NCBI RefSeq assembly: GCF_001921215.1
Contig: NZ_MSIF01000027.1
Span: forward strand, 1 to 64,000
Reading direction: 5' to 3'
DNA: 64,000 nucleotides
Source: Actinophytocola xinjiangensis
Lineage (GTDB): Bacteria; Actinomycetota; Actinomycetes; Mycobacteriales; Pseudonocardiaceae
Part shown: piece after piece, positions 1-8,594 of the stretch
Numbering within the stretch: position 1 is the stretch's first letter
How the letters are laid out: every line of letters starts with the position of its first letter
Program-made: the position numbers and the translations under genes
The notes under the pieces: model-generated
The model's database searches: none
What the model was told of the DNA's origin: nothing
Seen by the model: the letters and a program-made list of their open reading frames with translations, nothing else

Positions 1-2
1 TG

Positions 3-50
3 GCACGCAACCCCACCCGACCACTCACCCTCCTCGGCATCCCCACCTAA
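3..50 (+). CDS. 3' end of a CDS truncated by the window start
   Basis: An open frame runs from the window edge to a TAA at 48-50 and ends in the residues LLGIPT. Codon third positions are G/C rich, as expected for coding sequence in this genome. Too little is present to name the protein, and it could be chance. Confidence 0.3.
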   Translation, partial: ARNPTRPLTLLGIPT

Positions 51-187
51 CAAACCAACGACTTTGCCGACCCCCTGGCCCACTCCGGGGGCACCCCTCA
101 GCGCCATTCTATCCGAGGGTGGCTGGGAAAAGGGGGGTCGGCGGGGGGCTGTGGACAACTTGGGGGTGTGGTTGGAAGCGAAAGAAA

Positions 188-225
188 ACTCGGGGGGTCT
201 GCCGCCGTTGGCAGACCCCCCGAGT
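188..225 (-). terminator. Rho-independent terminator
   Basis: A perfect 16-bp inverted repeat (188-203 and 210-225) surrounds a 6-base loop. Read on the minus strand it is followed by TTTTCTTT, the expected U tract. It lies 13 bp beyond the stop of the minus-strand gene at 238-522, so it terminates that transcript. Confidence 0.9.
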
Positions 226-237
226 CGACAACCTGGG

Positions 238-522
238 TCAGGGCAACAGATCCGCCCGGACCAGACGCAGTTCGGCGGCCGCGCGTTCGAACAGTCCTGC
301 CCGCAGTTGCGCGGCGGCCAACCGTACCGCCGCGGCCTGTTCGCGGATTCGCGAGATGTCGCCGCAGGTGGCGCAGCGAACCAGGGCTGTCATGAGGTCT
401 TCGGCGGCCAGGTCCCCGTCCGCGTCCGGTTGGCCGATTCTGGGCAGTACGCCGTCGATGCCGACCAGGAGGTCGTGGCCGGCTCTGGGACGAATGTCCG
501 GAACCGCGTCCTTGATTGCCAT
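238..522 (-). CDS. small hypothetical protein, 94 aa
   Basis: No function recognised. The ATG at 522 is preceded by GGAGAGG at suitable spacing, and the gene is followed at once by a strong terminator, so it looks like a genuine monocistronic gene. The protein has no signal peptide or membrane segment. A CATC motif (C-A-T-C, middle of the protein) is followed by an Ala/Arg/Leu-rich stretch likely to form one long amphipathic helix. A single CxxC-like pair could bind metal only if the protein dimerises. This is inference. Confidence 0.65.
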   Translation of the reverse strand: MAIKDAVPDIRPRAGHDLLVGIDGVLPRIGQPDADGDLAAEDLMTALVRCATCGDISRIREQAAAVRLAAAQLRAGLFERAAAELRLVRADLLP

Positions 523-569
523 GATCCAAGCCTCTCCGTTGAAGCGTCGATCGATAGCGGCGGAGTGCC

Positions 570-580
570 TCCACAGTGGA
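570..580. repeat. recurrent palindrome TCCACAGTGGA, copy 1
   Basis: Perfect 11-bp palindrome about 48 bp upstream of the ATG at 522, so in the likely promoter region of the small hypothetical gene. The same 11-mer, on one strand or the other, recurs at 1297, 42440, 54552, 60161 and 62473. Confidence 0.7.
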
Positions 581-737
581 TCACCAAAACGCCACTCGGT
601 GAACAGCGCCCCATCGAGTGATGATCACCGGAGGCCCAGCGGATGAACCCTTCTCCGGGGGCCCGGGAATGGCTCTCGTTAGGGTGCCGGTTCGCTCTGT
701 CGGGGCGGTGAGGGTCACGCTGTGCACGCGACGCTGG

Positions 738-1754
738 TCAGCGGCGGGGATCCACCTGGACCTTGGGGGCCGGGCCGTACCGCCCGGTGCCAGCCAGAAC
801 ATCGGCGACGTCGGCCAGGCCGACGGTCGCGGCGACCAGGGGGCGGGGGTCGATGGTGGCGAAGCTCTCGATCGCGCCGGTCAGGCCGCCGGAGCCGCTG
901 AGCACACCGACGGCGGTGACGTCCCGGAAGACCAGCTGGCGGCTGTCGATCAGGCTCGGCTCGCCGGAGAGGCCGATGAACACGACCCGACGCCCTGGCT
1001 CGACCAGTTCCACGGCCCTGGCGGGCACCGACGCGGCGCCGGAGGCGTCGATCACGGCGTCGAACAGGCCTTCGGGCGGCGCGCTGGTGGCGGCGAGCCC
1101 CAGTGACCGGGCGAACGCGAGGGACGGCTCGTCGACGCCGAGGACGTGCACGTCGACGCCGTCGGCGGTGGCGAGCATGGCGCACAGCAGGCCGATCGTG
1201 CCGGGGCCGATGACCAGCAGGCGTCCGGTGACGGCGGCGGCCCGGACGGCACGCACCGCGTTGGCCGCCGGCTCCACCAGCGCCCCGGCCACGAAGTCCA
1301 CAGTGGACGGAAGGGGGTGCAGGGCGCGCACCGGGACCGGCAGGTACTCCGCCAGCGCACCCGGCCAGCCGTTGCGGATACCGATCTCGTACCGGTCGGC
1401 GCACAGGTGCTGCCTTCCGCCGACGCAGCGCGCGCAGTGACCGCAGCCGAGCATCGTGTCGCCGGTGACCCGGCGGCCACGCCACGTCTCGTCGACGCCG
1501 GGGCCGACGGCCGACACCACACCGGACCACTCGTGGCCGATCCGCATCGGGTACGCGGCCTGGCCGGTGTGCAGGTAGGACATCTCGCCGGTGAAGATCT
1601 CCGCGTCCGTGCCGCACACCCCGGCCCGCTCGACCGCGACCACGACCTCCCCCGGCCCGGCCACCGGCACCGGCACCCGGACCACCCCGGCCCGTGCGGG
1701 ACCCGTCACGACGAAGGCTCGCATGGTCGCGGCGGAGGTAGCGTTGCCCATCAT
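738..1754 (-). CDS. zinc-dependent medium-chain alcohol/polyol dehydrogenase
   Basis: NAD(P)-dependent oxidation of an alcohol or sugar alcohol, cytoplasmic. The 338-aa protein has the medium-chain (MDR) layout: catalytic-zinc residues in CGTD and GHEWSG, a structural zinc site in CGHCARCVGGRQHLC, then a Rossmann motif GPGTIG. The first codon at 1754 gives MMGNATS; an internal ATG at 1724 matches the family start (MRAFVV) but has no ribosome site, while a GGA-rich stretch precedes 1754. It is divergent from the sugar-acid dehydratase at 1780 with only 25 bp between the starts, so the promoters must overlap the coding ends. Pairing a dehydrogenase with an IlvD/Edd dehydratase suggests oxidative, non-phosphorylative sugar catabolism. 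The substrate is not determined. Confidence 0.85.
   Translation of the reverse strand: MMGNATSAATMRAFVVTGPARAGVVRVPVPVAGPGEVVVAVERAGVCGTDAEIFTGEMSYLHTGQAAYPMRIGHEWSGVVSAVGPGVDETWRGRRVTGDTMLGCGHCARCVGGRQHLCADRYEIGIRNGWPGALAEYLPVPVRALHPLPSTVDFVAGALVEPAANAVRAVRAAAVTGRLLVIGPGTIGLLCAMLATADGVDVHVLGVDEPSLAFARSLGLAATSAPPEGLFDAVIDASGAASVPARAVELVEPGRRVVFIGLSGEPSLIDSRQLVFRDVTAVGVLSGSGGLTGAIESFATIDPRPLVAATVGLADVADVLAGTGRYGPAPKVQVDPRR
1297..1307. repeat. recurrent palindrome TCCACAGTGGA, copy 2
   Basis: The copy lies inside the dehydrogenase coding sequence and is flanked by G and C, giving a 13-bp palindrome (1296-1308). Confidence 0.7.
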
Positions 1755-1779
1755 TTCCGGATCCTAGATCGGAGGGCCC

Positions 1780-3486
1780 GTGCGCAGTTCCGCCTGGTAC
1801 AGCGGCGACGACCGCAACGCCTACATCCACCGCGCCTGGATGCGCCGCGGCGTGCCCGGCGACGCCTTCACCGGCCGCCCGCAGATCGCCATCGCCAACA
1901 CCGCCTCCGACCTCACCCCGTGCAACGCGCACCTCAACGAGGTCGCCGACAGCGTGCGGCACGGCGTCTGGGAGGCCGGCGGCGTGCCGCTGAACCTGCC
2001 GGTCGTCTCCCTCGGTGAGACCAACGTCCGGCCGACCGCCATGTTATGGCGCAACCTCGCCGCGATGGCCACCGAGGAACTGTTACGCGCCAACCCGATC
2101 GACGGCGTCGTGCTGCTCGGCGGCTGCGACAAGACGATCCCCGCCCTGCTGATGGCCGCCGCCTCGGTCGACCTGCCGGCGCTGGTCGTGCCCGGCGGGC
2201 CGATGCTCACCGGCACGTTCCGGGGCACGCCGCTGGGCTGCGGCACCGACGTGTGGCGCCTGTCGGAGGAGGTCCGCGCCGGCACGCTGTCCCGCGAGGC
2301 GTTCCTGGAGTCCGAGTCCTCCATGATCCGCAGCCGGGGCCACTGCAACACCATGGGCACCGCCTCCACGATGGGGCTGCTCGCCGAGGCCCTCGGCACG
2401 ACCCTGCCCGGTCTGGCCGGCATCCCGGCCGCCGACAGCCGCCTGCTCGCCAAGGCCCACGAGTCCGGCCGCACGATCGTCGAGATGGTCGCCGCCGGGC
2501 GCCGGCCAAGCCAGGTTCTCACGCCGGCCTCGTTCCACAACGCGATCGTCACGCTGGCCGCGATCGGCGGCTCCACCAACGCCGTCGTGCACCTGCTGGC
2601 GATCGCCGGGCGGCTCGGGATTCCGTTGACGCTGGCCGACTTCGACCGGATCGGCGCCGGGGTGCCGCTGCTGGTCGACCTGCAACCGGCCGGCCGGTTC
2701 CTGATGGAGGACCTGCACCGCGCCGGCGGCCTGCACGCCGTGCTCGCCCAGGTCCTGGACCTGCTCGCCCCTGAGGCGATCACGGTCACCGGCCGGCCGC
2801 TGGTCGAGGGCGTCGACGGCACGCCGATCTGGGACGGTGAGGTCATCCGCACCCGGTCGGACCCGCTGCGCCAGGACGCGGGCATCGCCGTGCTGCGCGG
2901 GAACCTGGCGCCCGACGGCGCGATCGTCAAGCCGGCCGCCGCGTCCCCGGAACTGCTCACCCACCGTGGCCGGGCGGTGGTGTTCGACTCGGTGGAGGAC
3001 CTGCACGCCCGCATCGACGACGAGGACCTGGACGTGGACGCCGACTCGGTGCTGGTGCTGCGCGGCTGCGGCCCCCGGGGCTATCCGGGCATGCCGGAGG
3101 TCGCGAACCTGCCGCTGCCGGCCAAGCTGCTGCGCGCCGGGGTGCGCGACATGGTCCGGGTGTGCGACGGGCGGATGAGCGGCACGGCCTACGGCACGGT
3201 CGTGCTGCACGTCGCACCGGAGGCGGCGGCCGGCGGGCCGCTGGCGCGGGTGCGCAGCGGTGACTGGATCAGCCTGGACGTGCCGGGGCGGCGGCTGGAC
3301 GTGGAGGTGCCGGCCGAGGAACTGGCCGCGCGCGAGCCGGCGCCGGCGATGACCGAGGGCCTCGCCAGTCCCCGGCGCGGGTGGGAGCAGCTGTACGTGC
3401 GGACGGTCCGGGGCGCGGACACCGGCGCGGACCTGGACTTCCTGGTCGGGTCGAGCGGGCACGCCGTGGCCAGGGAGTCGCACTGA
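1780..3486 (+). CDS. IlvD/Edd-family dehydratase, probably a sugar-acid (aldonate) dehydratase
   Basis: Dehydrates a 2,3-dihydroxy acid to a 2-keto acid using an Fe-S cluster and Mg. The 568-aa length and motifs fit the family: an N-terminal RSSAWYSGDD/HRAW block, LTPCN (first cluster cysteine), LLGGCDKT (second) and GHCNTMGTAS (third), with the C-terminal GRMSGTAYGTVVLH block. The N-terminal block and the dehydrogenase neighbour resemble arabonate/xylonate dehydratases more than biosynthetic IlvD, so I favour a sugar acid as substrate. The GTG start at 1780 is preceded by GGAGGG at short spacing and gives the expected family N-terminus. Confidence 0.85.
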   Translation: MRSSAWYSGDDRNAYIHRAWMRRGVPGDAFTGRPQIAIANTASDLTPCNAHLNEVADSVRHGVWEAGGVPLNLPVVSLGETNVRPTAMLWRNLAAMATEELLRANPIDGVVLLGGCDKTIPALLMAAASVDLPALVVPGGPMLTGTFRGTPLGCGTDVWRLSEEVRAGTLSREAFLESESSMIRSRGHCNTMGTASTMGLLAEALGTTLPGLAGIPAADSRLLAKAHESGRTIVEMVAAGRRPSQVLTPASFHNAIVTLAAIGGSTNAVVHLLAIAGRLGIPLTLADFDRIGAGVPLLVDLQPAGRFLMEDLHRAGGLHAVLAQVLDLLAPEAITVTGRPLVEGVDGTPIWDGEVIRTRSDPLRQDAGIAVLRGNLAPDGAIVKPAAASPELLTHRGRAVVFDSVEDLHARIDDEDLDVDADSVLVLRGCGPRGYPGMPEVANLPLPAKLLRAGVRDMVRVCDGRMSGTAYGTVVLHVAPEAAAGGPLARVRSGDWISLDVPGRRLDVEVPAEELAAREPAPAMTEGLASPRRGWEQLYVRTVRGADTGADLDFLVGSSGHAVARESH

Positions 3487-3660
3487 GCGCCGGCGCACTG
3501 AGCACCGGGTAGCCGTCACCGAGAGCCAGGTTTCTGGCCGGTCGCGTGACCTGTTACGGGCTGGAATCCGTCCGATGTGGTGGTTTCCTGCGGAGGTTTA
3601 GGTCCGGGTACTCGTGGGCGGCCCCGTTCGGGGCCGGTTGACACGAATGGAGATCACCCC

Positions 3661-4107
3661 ATGGAGCTGGACCCTCGGAGCCGCACCACGCGTGCCCTGC
3701 GCCGGTACACCGGCCTGGTCAGCGAGGCGCTCGGCCTGACCGGGGACACCTTCTGGGTGCACACAGAGTCACCGACCACGGGCTACATCCCGTTGGACGA
3801 CCGCGCGCCCGGCTTCCCCAGTCGAGATCTCGCGTTGCTGTGGGACGAACGCCACGGCTGGTCCGCCGCGATCGAGACGGCCTCCGGTGAGGACCTGATC
3901 GTCGTCTCCTATCTCGGCAAGGACATTCTTCCGCCGCCACCCACGGTCGCCAGGTTCGCCATCGACCTGGTCGCCGGCCGGGGGACGGGTCAGCCCGATC
4001 CCCCGGGATTCCGCGAGGTGGACGACCTGGACGACCTGGTGGACCGGATCGCGCGGTACGCGCCGTCCTGGCTCACCACCCCCACGAAGGGTTACCAAGT
4101 CACCTAA
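3661..4107 (+). CDS. DUF6292-like protein, 148 aa
   Basis: An actinobacterial protein of unknown function. The ATG at 3661 has GGAG 8 bases upstream; an in-frame upstream start at 3577 lacks one. The pattern RRYTGLVSEALGL, then LLWDERHGWSAAIET and SGEDLIVVSYLGKDILPPP, matches what I remember of DUF6292, a small soluble domain common in actinomycetes. There is no signal peptide or transmembrane helix. It stands alone between the dehydratase and the sialidase on the same strand. The family assignment is from memory. Confidence 0.75.
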   Translation: MELDPRSRTTRALRRYTGLVSEALGLTGDTFWVHTESPTTGYIPLDDRAPGFPSRDLALLWDERHGWSAAIETASGEDLIVVSYLGKDILPPPPTVARFAIDLVAGRGTGQPDPPGFREVDDLDDLVDRIARYAPSWLTTPTKGYQVT

Positions 4108-4156
4108 AACCCGGTAGGTTCGCAATCGGTTTTCCTCGGCTGGAAGCGAGTGTGCC

Positions 4157-5386
4157 GTGCGCCGGTTGCGAACCCTCGGGCTCCTCATCGGACTGACCAT
4201 CGCGACCGGTGTCGCGGGAACCGTCGCCCCGCCAGCCGTCGCGGCGGCCCAGTCGCACTCCGAGAAGATCATCTTCGACGGTGGCGGCAGCGAGGAGCTC
4301 AACGGCCTGCGCTACCACTCCTACCGGATCCCGTCGCTGGTCCGCACCACCGACGACACGCTGATCGCGTTCGTCGAGGGCCGCGCGGCCAACAACGCCG
4401 ACTTCGGCAACATCAACCTGCTGTACAAGCGGTCCACCGACAACGGCGCCACCTGGTCGCGGCTCTCGGAGGTGATCGGCTCCGGCCAGGGCACCTGGGG
4501 CAACCCGACCTCGGTCGTCGACCGGACCACCGGGCGGATCTGGCTGTTCATGAACCACCAGCCGCCCGGCTCGGGCACGGTGAACTCGTGGGACGACCGC
4601 CAGGTCTGGGTGTCCTCCAGCGCCGACGACGGCGTGAGCTGGACGGCACCGGTGAACCTGTCGGCCACCCTCAAGCCGCGCACGCTGGCCAACGGGTCGA
4701 GCTGGAACTGGGACGCCGTCGGCCCCGGCGTCGGCATCCAGACCACCTACCGCAACCCTGGCCGGTTGGTGATTCCCGCCCAACACCGCACCATCTACAG
4801 CGACGACCACGGCACCACCTGGAAGGTGGCGCCGCTGCGCACCACGGCCGGCGCGGCCATGGAACAGACCGGCGAGTCGACCGTGCTGGAACTGGCCGAC
4901 GGCGCCCTCTACCGCAACGACCGGGCCACCACCCCGGTGTGGGAGAACGGAAAGCGCCGCTGGGTCGCGCGCGGCACCATCGAGGGCGGCTTCACCCCGT
5001 TCGCCCCGGCCAGCTGCCTGCTCGACCCGAAGAACGAGGCGGCCACCATGCGCTACAACGCCGACGCCCCCGCGCGGCTGGCGTTCGTCAACTCCGCCAG
5101 CACCGAGACCCGGACGAAGATGCGGATCCGGCTGAGCGAGGACGAGGGCCGCACCTGGAGCTACAGCCGGCCCTTCGCCGACGCCCCACTGCCGCTGGAG
5201 GGCGGCGGCTACCGCGAGGGCGGCTACGCCAGCATCGCCAAGACCGCCGACTACCACGTCGGCGCCCTGGTCGAGGTGAACGAGAACACCGGGTCCAACT
5301 CGACCTCGCACCGCTCGATCGCCTTCCGCAAGGTCAACCTGCCGTGGATCCAGGGCGGTGTGCGGGAACCCGGCTGCGCCGGCTGA
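4157..5386 (+). CDS. secreted exo-alpha-sialidase (GH33 neuraminidase)
   Basis: Releases terminal sialic acids from glycans outside the cell. The GTG-initiated 409-aa protein begins with a Sec signal peptide (basic MRRLRT, a hydrophobic stretch, then Ala-rich cleavage near residue 30). It carries the diagnostic RIP motif in YRIPSLV (Arg57) and four Asp boxes of the S-x-D-x-G-x-T/S-W type: STDNGATW, SADDGVSW, SDDHGTTW and SEDEGRTW. These define a six-bladed sialidase propeller. No carbohydrate-binding module follows; the protein ends soon after the last blade. No sialic acid uptake or catabolism genes lie nearby, so the role may be scavenging or host/plant glycan trimming. Confidence 0.93.
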   Translation: MRRLRTLGLLIGLTIATGVAGTVAPPAVAAAQSHSEKIIFDGGGSEELNGLRYHSYRIPSLVRTTDDTLIAFVEGRAANNADFGNINLLYKRSTDNGATWSRLSEVIGSGQGTWGNPTSVVDRTTGRIWLFMNHQPPGSGTVNSWDDRQVWVSSSADDGVSWTAPVNLSATLKPRTLANGSSWNWDAVGPGVGIQTTYRNPGRLVIPAQHRTIYSDDHGTTWKVAPLRTTAGAAMEQTGESTVLELADGALYRNDRATTPVWENGKRRWVARGTIEGGFTPFAPASCLLDPKNEAATMRYNADAPARLAFVNSASTETRTKMRIRLSEDEGRTWSYSRPFADAPLPLEGGGYREGGYASIAKTADYHVGALVEVNENTGSNSTSHRSIAFRKVNLPWIQGGVREPGCAG

Positions 5387-5450
5387 GGCGCGGTTGTTCG
5401 CCATGGCTTAATGTGCTCGCCACCAGTCGTTCGAGCATGGGGGTGGGCCA

Positions 5451-6224
5451 GTGGTTGCCGGCATCGAGGACATTCACAGACCCGAGGCGGCCCCCGGGCC
5501 GGTCGAGCGGGCGGTGAGCCTGCGCAAGCTGGGCTGGTGGGTGCTCGGCGTGAGCGTGCTGCTCAACGTGCTGAGCATGGCGATCCCCGCGCTCATCGAC
5601 CATCCGCTGACCACCGAACGCGGCGAGATCCGGGTCTACTTCGACGTGTTCTCCGAGGGCAACCTGCCGACCTGGTGGAGCGTCGCGCTGCTGGTGCTGG
5701 CGGCGGTGAGCCACGCCGTGGTCGGCGCGCTGGCGGTGGCGGCCCGCACGCGCGGCGCGTGGGCGTGGTTCGTCAGCGCCGCGGTGCTCGGCGCGCTGTC
5801 GCTGGACGACCACACCTCGCTGCACGAACGCCTGGAGCGCATCGGCAAGAGCTGGGTGAGCTTCGAACGCTTCCCCGGCTACTGGCTGGTGCCCGGGATC
5901 ATCGCCGGCCTGGTGATCGCGGTGGCCATGGGGCTGCTGGCGTGGCGGCTGTCCGGGCTGACCCGCTGGTGCATGATCGGCGGGCTGGCGCTGCTGCTCG
6001 GCTCGGCGATGGGCATGGAGATGGTGCAGGGCCTGCTGGTCGCCGCCGGCGAGAGCGGCCCAGTCTACGTGCTCGTGCTGCACGCCGAGGAACTCGGTGA
6101 GAACCTCGGTGTGCTGCTGATGATCACGGCGGCCGTCCGGTCGGTGACCATCACCCTGCGGGCGGGGCAGGTGGGGATCCGCCACGGGCGCACGGAACCG
6201 ACGATGATCACCGAAGAACGATGA
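5451..6224 (+). CDS. multi-pass membrane protein of unknown function
   Basis: A 257-aa protein with about six hydrophobic segments (around residues 27-47, 75-95, 103-120, 140-160, 170-190 and 205-225). A conserved-looking polar loop, SLDDHTSLHERLE, lies between segments 3 and 4; its acidic and His residues could bind metal or heme, but this is speculation. The GTG start at 5451 follows a G-rich stretch. A near-perfect 17-bp tandem repeat spans its stop codon (6201-6234). Confidence 0.75.
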   Translation: MVAGIEDIHRPEAAPGPVERAVSLRKLGWWVLGVSVLLNVLSMAIPALIDHPLTTERGEIRVYFDVFSEGNLPTWWSVALLVLAAVSHAVVGALAVAARTRGAWAWFVSAAVLGALSLDDHTSLHERLERIGKSWVSFERFPGYWLVPGIIAGLVIAVAMGLLAWRLSGLTRWCMIGGLALLLGSAMGMEMVQGLLVAAGESGPVYVLVLHAEELGENLGVLLMITAAVRSVTITLRAGQVGIRHGRTEPTMITEER

Positions 6225-6234
6225 TCACCGAACA
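6201..6234. repeat. 17-bp tandem duplication spanning a stop codon
   Basis: Two adjacent 17-bp units (6201-6217 and 6218-6234) differ at one base. The TGA of the membrane protein (6222-6224) is in the second unit, and the first carries the same bases in another frame. It looks like a recent slippage duplication that lengthened the C-terminus. Confidence 0.8.
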
Positions 6235-6272
6235 GCACTGACGAGCACGCACGATCGCTGGAGGACGCCACG

Positions 6273-7310
6273 ATGCTGGCCGGACGGTTGGAGATCGCGA
6301 CCAGGAAGTTCGCCGTGCGCGAGGTACCGGTGCCCGAGCCCGGTCCCGGCCAGGTCCGGATCCGGGTCCGCGCGGCCGGGGTGTGCCTGTCGGACGTGCA
6401 CCTGATCGACGGCAGCCTCAGCCCGCTGTTCCTCGACGCCCCCGAGGTCACCCTCGGTCACGAGGTGGCCGGTGAGATCGACCTCCTGGGGCCCGGTGTC
6501 GAGGGCTGGCAGCCGGGCGACCGGGTCCTGTTGCAGGCCGGCGAACGCTGTGGCGTCTGCCAGAACTGCCGGCGTTTCCGCGACCCGTGCCTTGCCGTGC
6601 GTACCCGCGGCGTCGACTACGACGGCGGCTGGGCCGAGTACGCCCTGGCCAGCCAGCACACCCTGGTGGCCATCCCCGACGGGTTGCCGTACGACCAGGC
6701 GGCGATCGTGCCGGACGCGGTGTCCACGCCCTGGGGCGCGGTCACCGAGACCGCCCAGACAGCCCCGGCCCGGGCGGCCGGCGTGTGGGGAGCCGGCGGC
6801 CTCGGTGCTCACGCCGTGCAGTTGCTTCGCCTGGTCGGGGCAGCCCCGATCGTGGCCGTCGATCCGTTGCCCGCTGCCCGTGACCGGGCGCTGGAGTTCG
6901 GTGCCGACGCCGCGTTCGACTCCGCCGACCCGGAGCTGCGGTCGAAGGTGCTGGCGCTGACCGGCGGCGGCCTGGACGTGGCGTTCGACATGGCCGGCGT
7001 GGCCCAGGTCCGCGACCAGGCGGTGCGCTGCCTCGGCCTGGGCGGGCGGCTGGTGCTGGTCGGCCTGACCCCCGACCCGCTGACCATCGAGAACAGCATT
7101 CCGCTGAGTTTCCGTGGCCAGCGGATCATCGGCCACTACGGCTCGTCGCCGCGCGCGGTGGAGCAACTGGTCGACCTGACCCGCTACGGGCGCCTGGACC
7201 TGTCCCGCTCGATCTCGGGGACCTACCCGCTGGCCGACGCCGCGCAGGCCGTCGCCCAGCTCCAGGCCAAGCGGGACAACCCGATCCGGTTGATCCTGCG
7301 GCCGTTCTAG
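6273..7310 (+). CDS. zinc-dependent alcohol dehydrogenase (MDR family)
   Basis: NAD(P)-dependent alcohol/aldehyde oxidoreductase, 345 aa, cytoplasmic. Zinc-site residues are visible in VCLSDVH and GHEVAG, the structural zinc loop is CGVCQNCRRFRDPC, and the cofactor motif is GAGGLG. The ATG at 6273 has GGAGG upstream at good spacing. It ends 4 bp inside the opposite-strand PEP-mutase-like gene (tail to tail). The catalytic cysteine neighbourhood reads CLSD rather than CGTD, as in some bacterial alcohol dehydrogenases. Substrate unknown. Confidence 0.87.
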   Translation: MLAGRLEIATRKFAVREVPVPEPGPGQVRIRVRAAGVCLSDVHLIDGSLSPLFLDAPEVTLGHEVAGEIDLLGPGVEGWQPGDRVLLQAGERCGVCQNCRRFRDPCLAVRTRGVDYDGGWAEYALASQHTLVAIPDGLPYDQAAIVPDAVSTPWGAVTETAQTAPARAAGVWGAGGLGAHAVQLLRLVGAAPIVAVDPLPAARDRALEFGADAAFDSADPELRSKVLALTGGGLDVAFDMAGVAQVRDQAVRCLGLGGRLVLVGLTPDPLTIENSIPLSFRGQRIIGHYGSSPRAVEQLVDLTRYGRLDLSRSISGTYPLADAAQAVAQLQAKRDNPIRLILRPF

Positions 7311-8053
7311 TAGGGAGTCGTGCCCTGCGCCAGGTCGGCCAGCGTCCTGTCCAGCTGGCTCTGGCCGAGCCGGAACAGGCCTGGCCCGAAGGAGACCCGG
7401 GCGACACCGGCGGCGCGCAACACCTCCAGCGACAGACCGCCGGGCATGTAGACGGCGTTGACCGGGGCCGGGCGGACGGCCTCGACGAACTCGCCGAGCA
7501 GCTCCTGGTCGGCCAGCAGGATCGGGTAGACGCAGTCGGCACCGGCGTCGAGATAGGCGCGGGCGCGGGCGATCGCGTCGGGCAGCACCGCGCGCGGGTC
7601 CGACGCGCCGATGAACGAGTCGACCCTGGCGTTGATCACCAGGTCGGTCGCGGCACGCAGGGCGGCGAGGTACCCGGCCTGCTCGGCGGTGTCGACCAGG
7701 CCGGTGCCCGCGTGGTCGGTGTCCTCGAGGTTGACGCCGGCGACGCCGACCGCGGCCAGCCGCTCGGCCAGTTCCCCGGCGGGCAGGCCGTAGCCGGCCT
7801 CGATGTCGGCGGTGACCGGGACGTCGACCACGCGGACCATCCTGGCGATCGCGGCGAACATCTCCTCCGCCGGGGCCCCCTGGTGGTCGGGGTAGCCCAG
7901 GACGTCGGCCACGGCGGCCGAACCCGTTGCCACGACAGGAAAACCGGCCTTGACGACGGCCTTGGCGCTGGCCGCGTCCCAGGCGTTGGGCAGGATCAGC
8001 GGGTCGCCCGGCACGTGCAGCGAGCGCAGGCGGGCCACGGTCTCGGCGGTCAT
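7307..8053 (-). CDS. PEP mutase/isocitrate lyase superfamily protein
   Basis: A 248-aa single-domain member of the superfamily that makes or breaks C-C or C-P bonds in small 2-oxo or dicarboxylic acids. Visible motifs are LPNAWDAASA near the start, ADIEAGYG (metal site) and GVNLEDT. The KKCGH catalytic motif of true isocitrate lyase and methylisocitrate lyase is absent, so this is the common uncharacterised actinobacterial branch, possibly an oxaloacetate/2-oxo acid lyase. The ATG at 8053 overlaps the stop of the upstream AhpD-like gene by 4 bp (ATGA), so the two are translationally coupled. Confidence 0.85.
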   Translation of the reverse strand: MTAETVARLRSLHVPGDPLILPNAWDAASAKAVVKAGFPVVATGSAAVADVLGYPDHQGAPAEEMFAAIARMVRVVDVPVTADIEAGYGLPAGELAERLAAVGVAGVNLEDTDHAGTGLVDTAEQAGYLAALRAATDLVINARVDSFIGASDPRAVLPDAIARARAYLDAGADCVYPILLADQELLGEFVEAVRPAPVNAVYMPGGLSLEVLRAAGVARVSFGPGLFRLGQSQLDRTLADLAQGTTPY

Positions 8054-8526
8054 CGGGCCGACCCCGGCAGCTCGGGCCGGCCGGGGATCGCCAGCCGGTT
8101 CCACGAGTTGATCGTGACGATCACCCAGTGCACGGCCGCGTACTGGGCCTCGGTGAACGCCCCCATGGCCCGCTCGTACACCTCGTCGGACACGCCGTGG
8201 GTGTCGGTGAGGGCGGTCATCGCTTCGGTCAGGTCCAGCGCGGCGCGTTCCTGCTCGGAGTACAGGTCGGTCTCCCGCCAGGCCTCCAGGACGAAGATCC
8301 GGCGCGGGTCCTCGCCGGCCTTGAGCGCCTCGGCGCTGTGCATGTCGAGGCAGAACGCGCACCCGTTGAGCTGGGAGGCCCGCAGCTTCACCAGCTTGAC
8401 CAGCAGGCGGTCAAGGCCGGCGTCGGTCGCGGCCTTCTCGACCACGGCCGCCAGGGACAGCATCGCCTGGTAGGCGGCCGGAACGGCCGGCCCGGGTTGG
8501 ATACGCGTCAGTGTCGCGGATGTCAT
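8050..8526 (-). CDS. AhpD-like carboxymuconolactone decarboxylase family protein
   Basis: Probable peroxide-related reductase, 158 aa. The redox motif CAFCLDMH (CxxCxxxH) is intact, as in AhpD-type alkylhydroperoxidases. No AhpC partner is adjacent; instead it is coupled to a PEP-mutase-like gene. It starts 47 bp from, and divergent to, a MocR-type regulator that probably controls it. The usual product name would be carboxymuconolactone decarboxylase family protein. Confidence 0.88.
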   Translation of the reverse strand: MTSATLTRIQPGPAVPAAYQAMLSLAAVVEKAATDAGLDRLLVKLVKLRASQLNGCAFCLDMHSAEALKAGEDPRRIFVLEAWRETDLYSEQERAALDLTEAMTALTDTHGVSDEVYERAMGAFTEAQYAAVHWVIVTINSWNRLAIPGRPELPGSAR

Positions 8527-8561
8527 GTGATCGACGCTAGCGCCAAACCTGTCCACGGGTA

Positions 8562-8594
8562 TGGTCCAGTGGCGTGACGGATTCGTGGTCCAGT
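8562..8594. promoter_or_regulatory. direct repeat TGGTCCAGT, candidate MocR operator
   Basis: TGGTCCAGT occurs at 8562-8570 and 8586-8594, 24 bp apart and on the same face of the helix. The first copy lies between the divergent starts and the second just inside the regulator gene. MocR/PdxR regulators are reported to bind direct repeats, and I recall TGGACC-like half sites for some of them. Confidence 0.5.
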
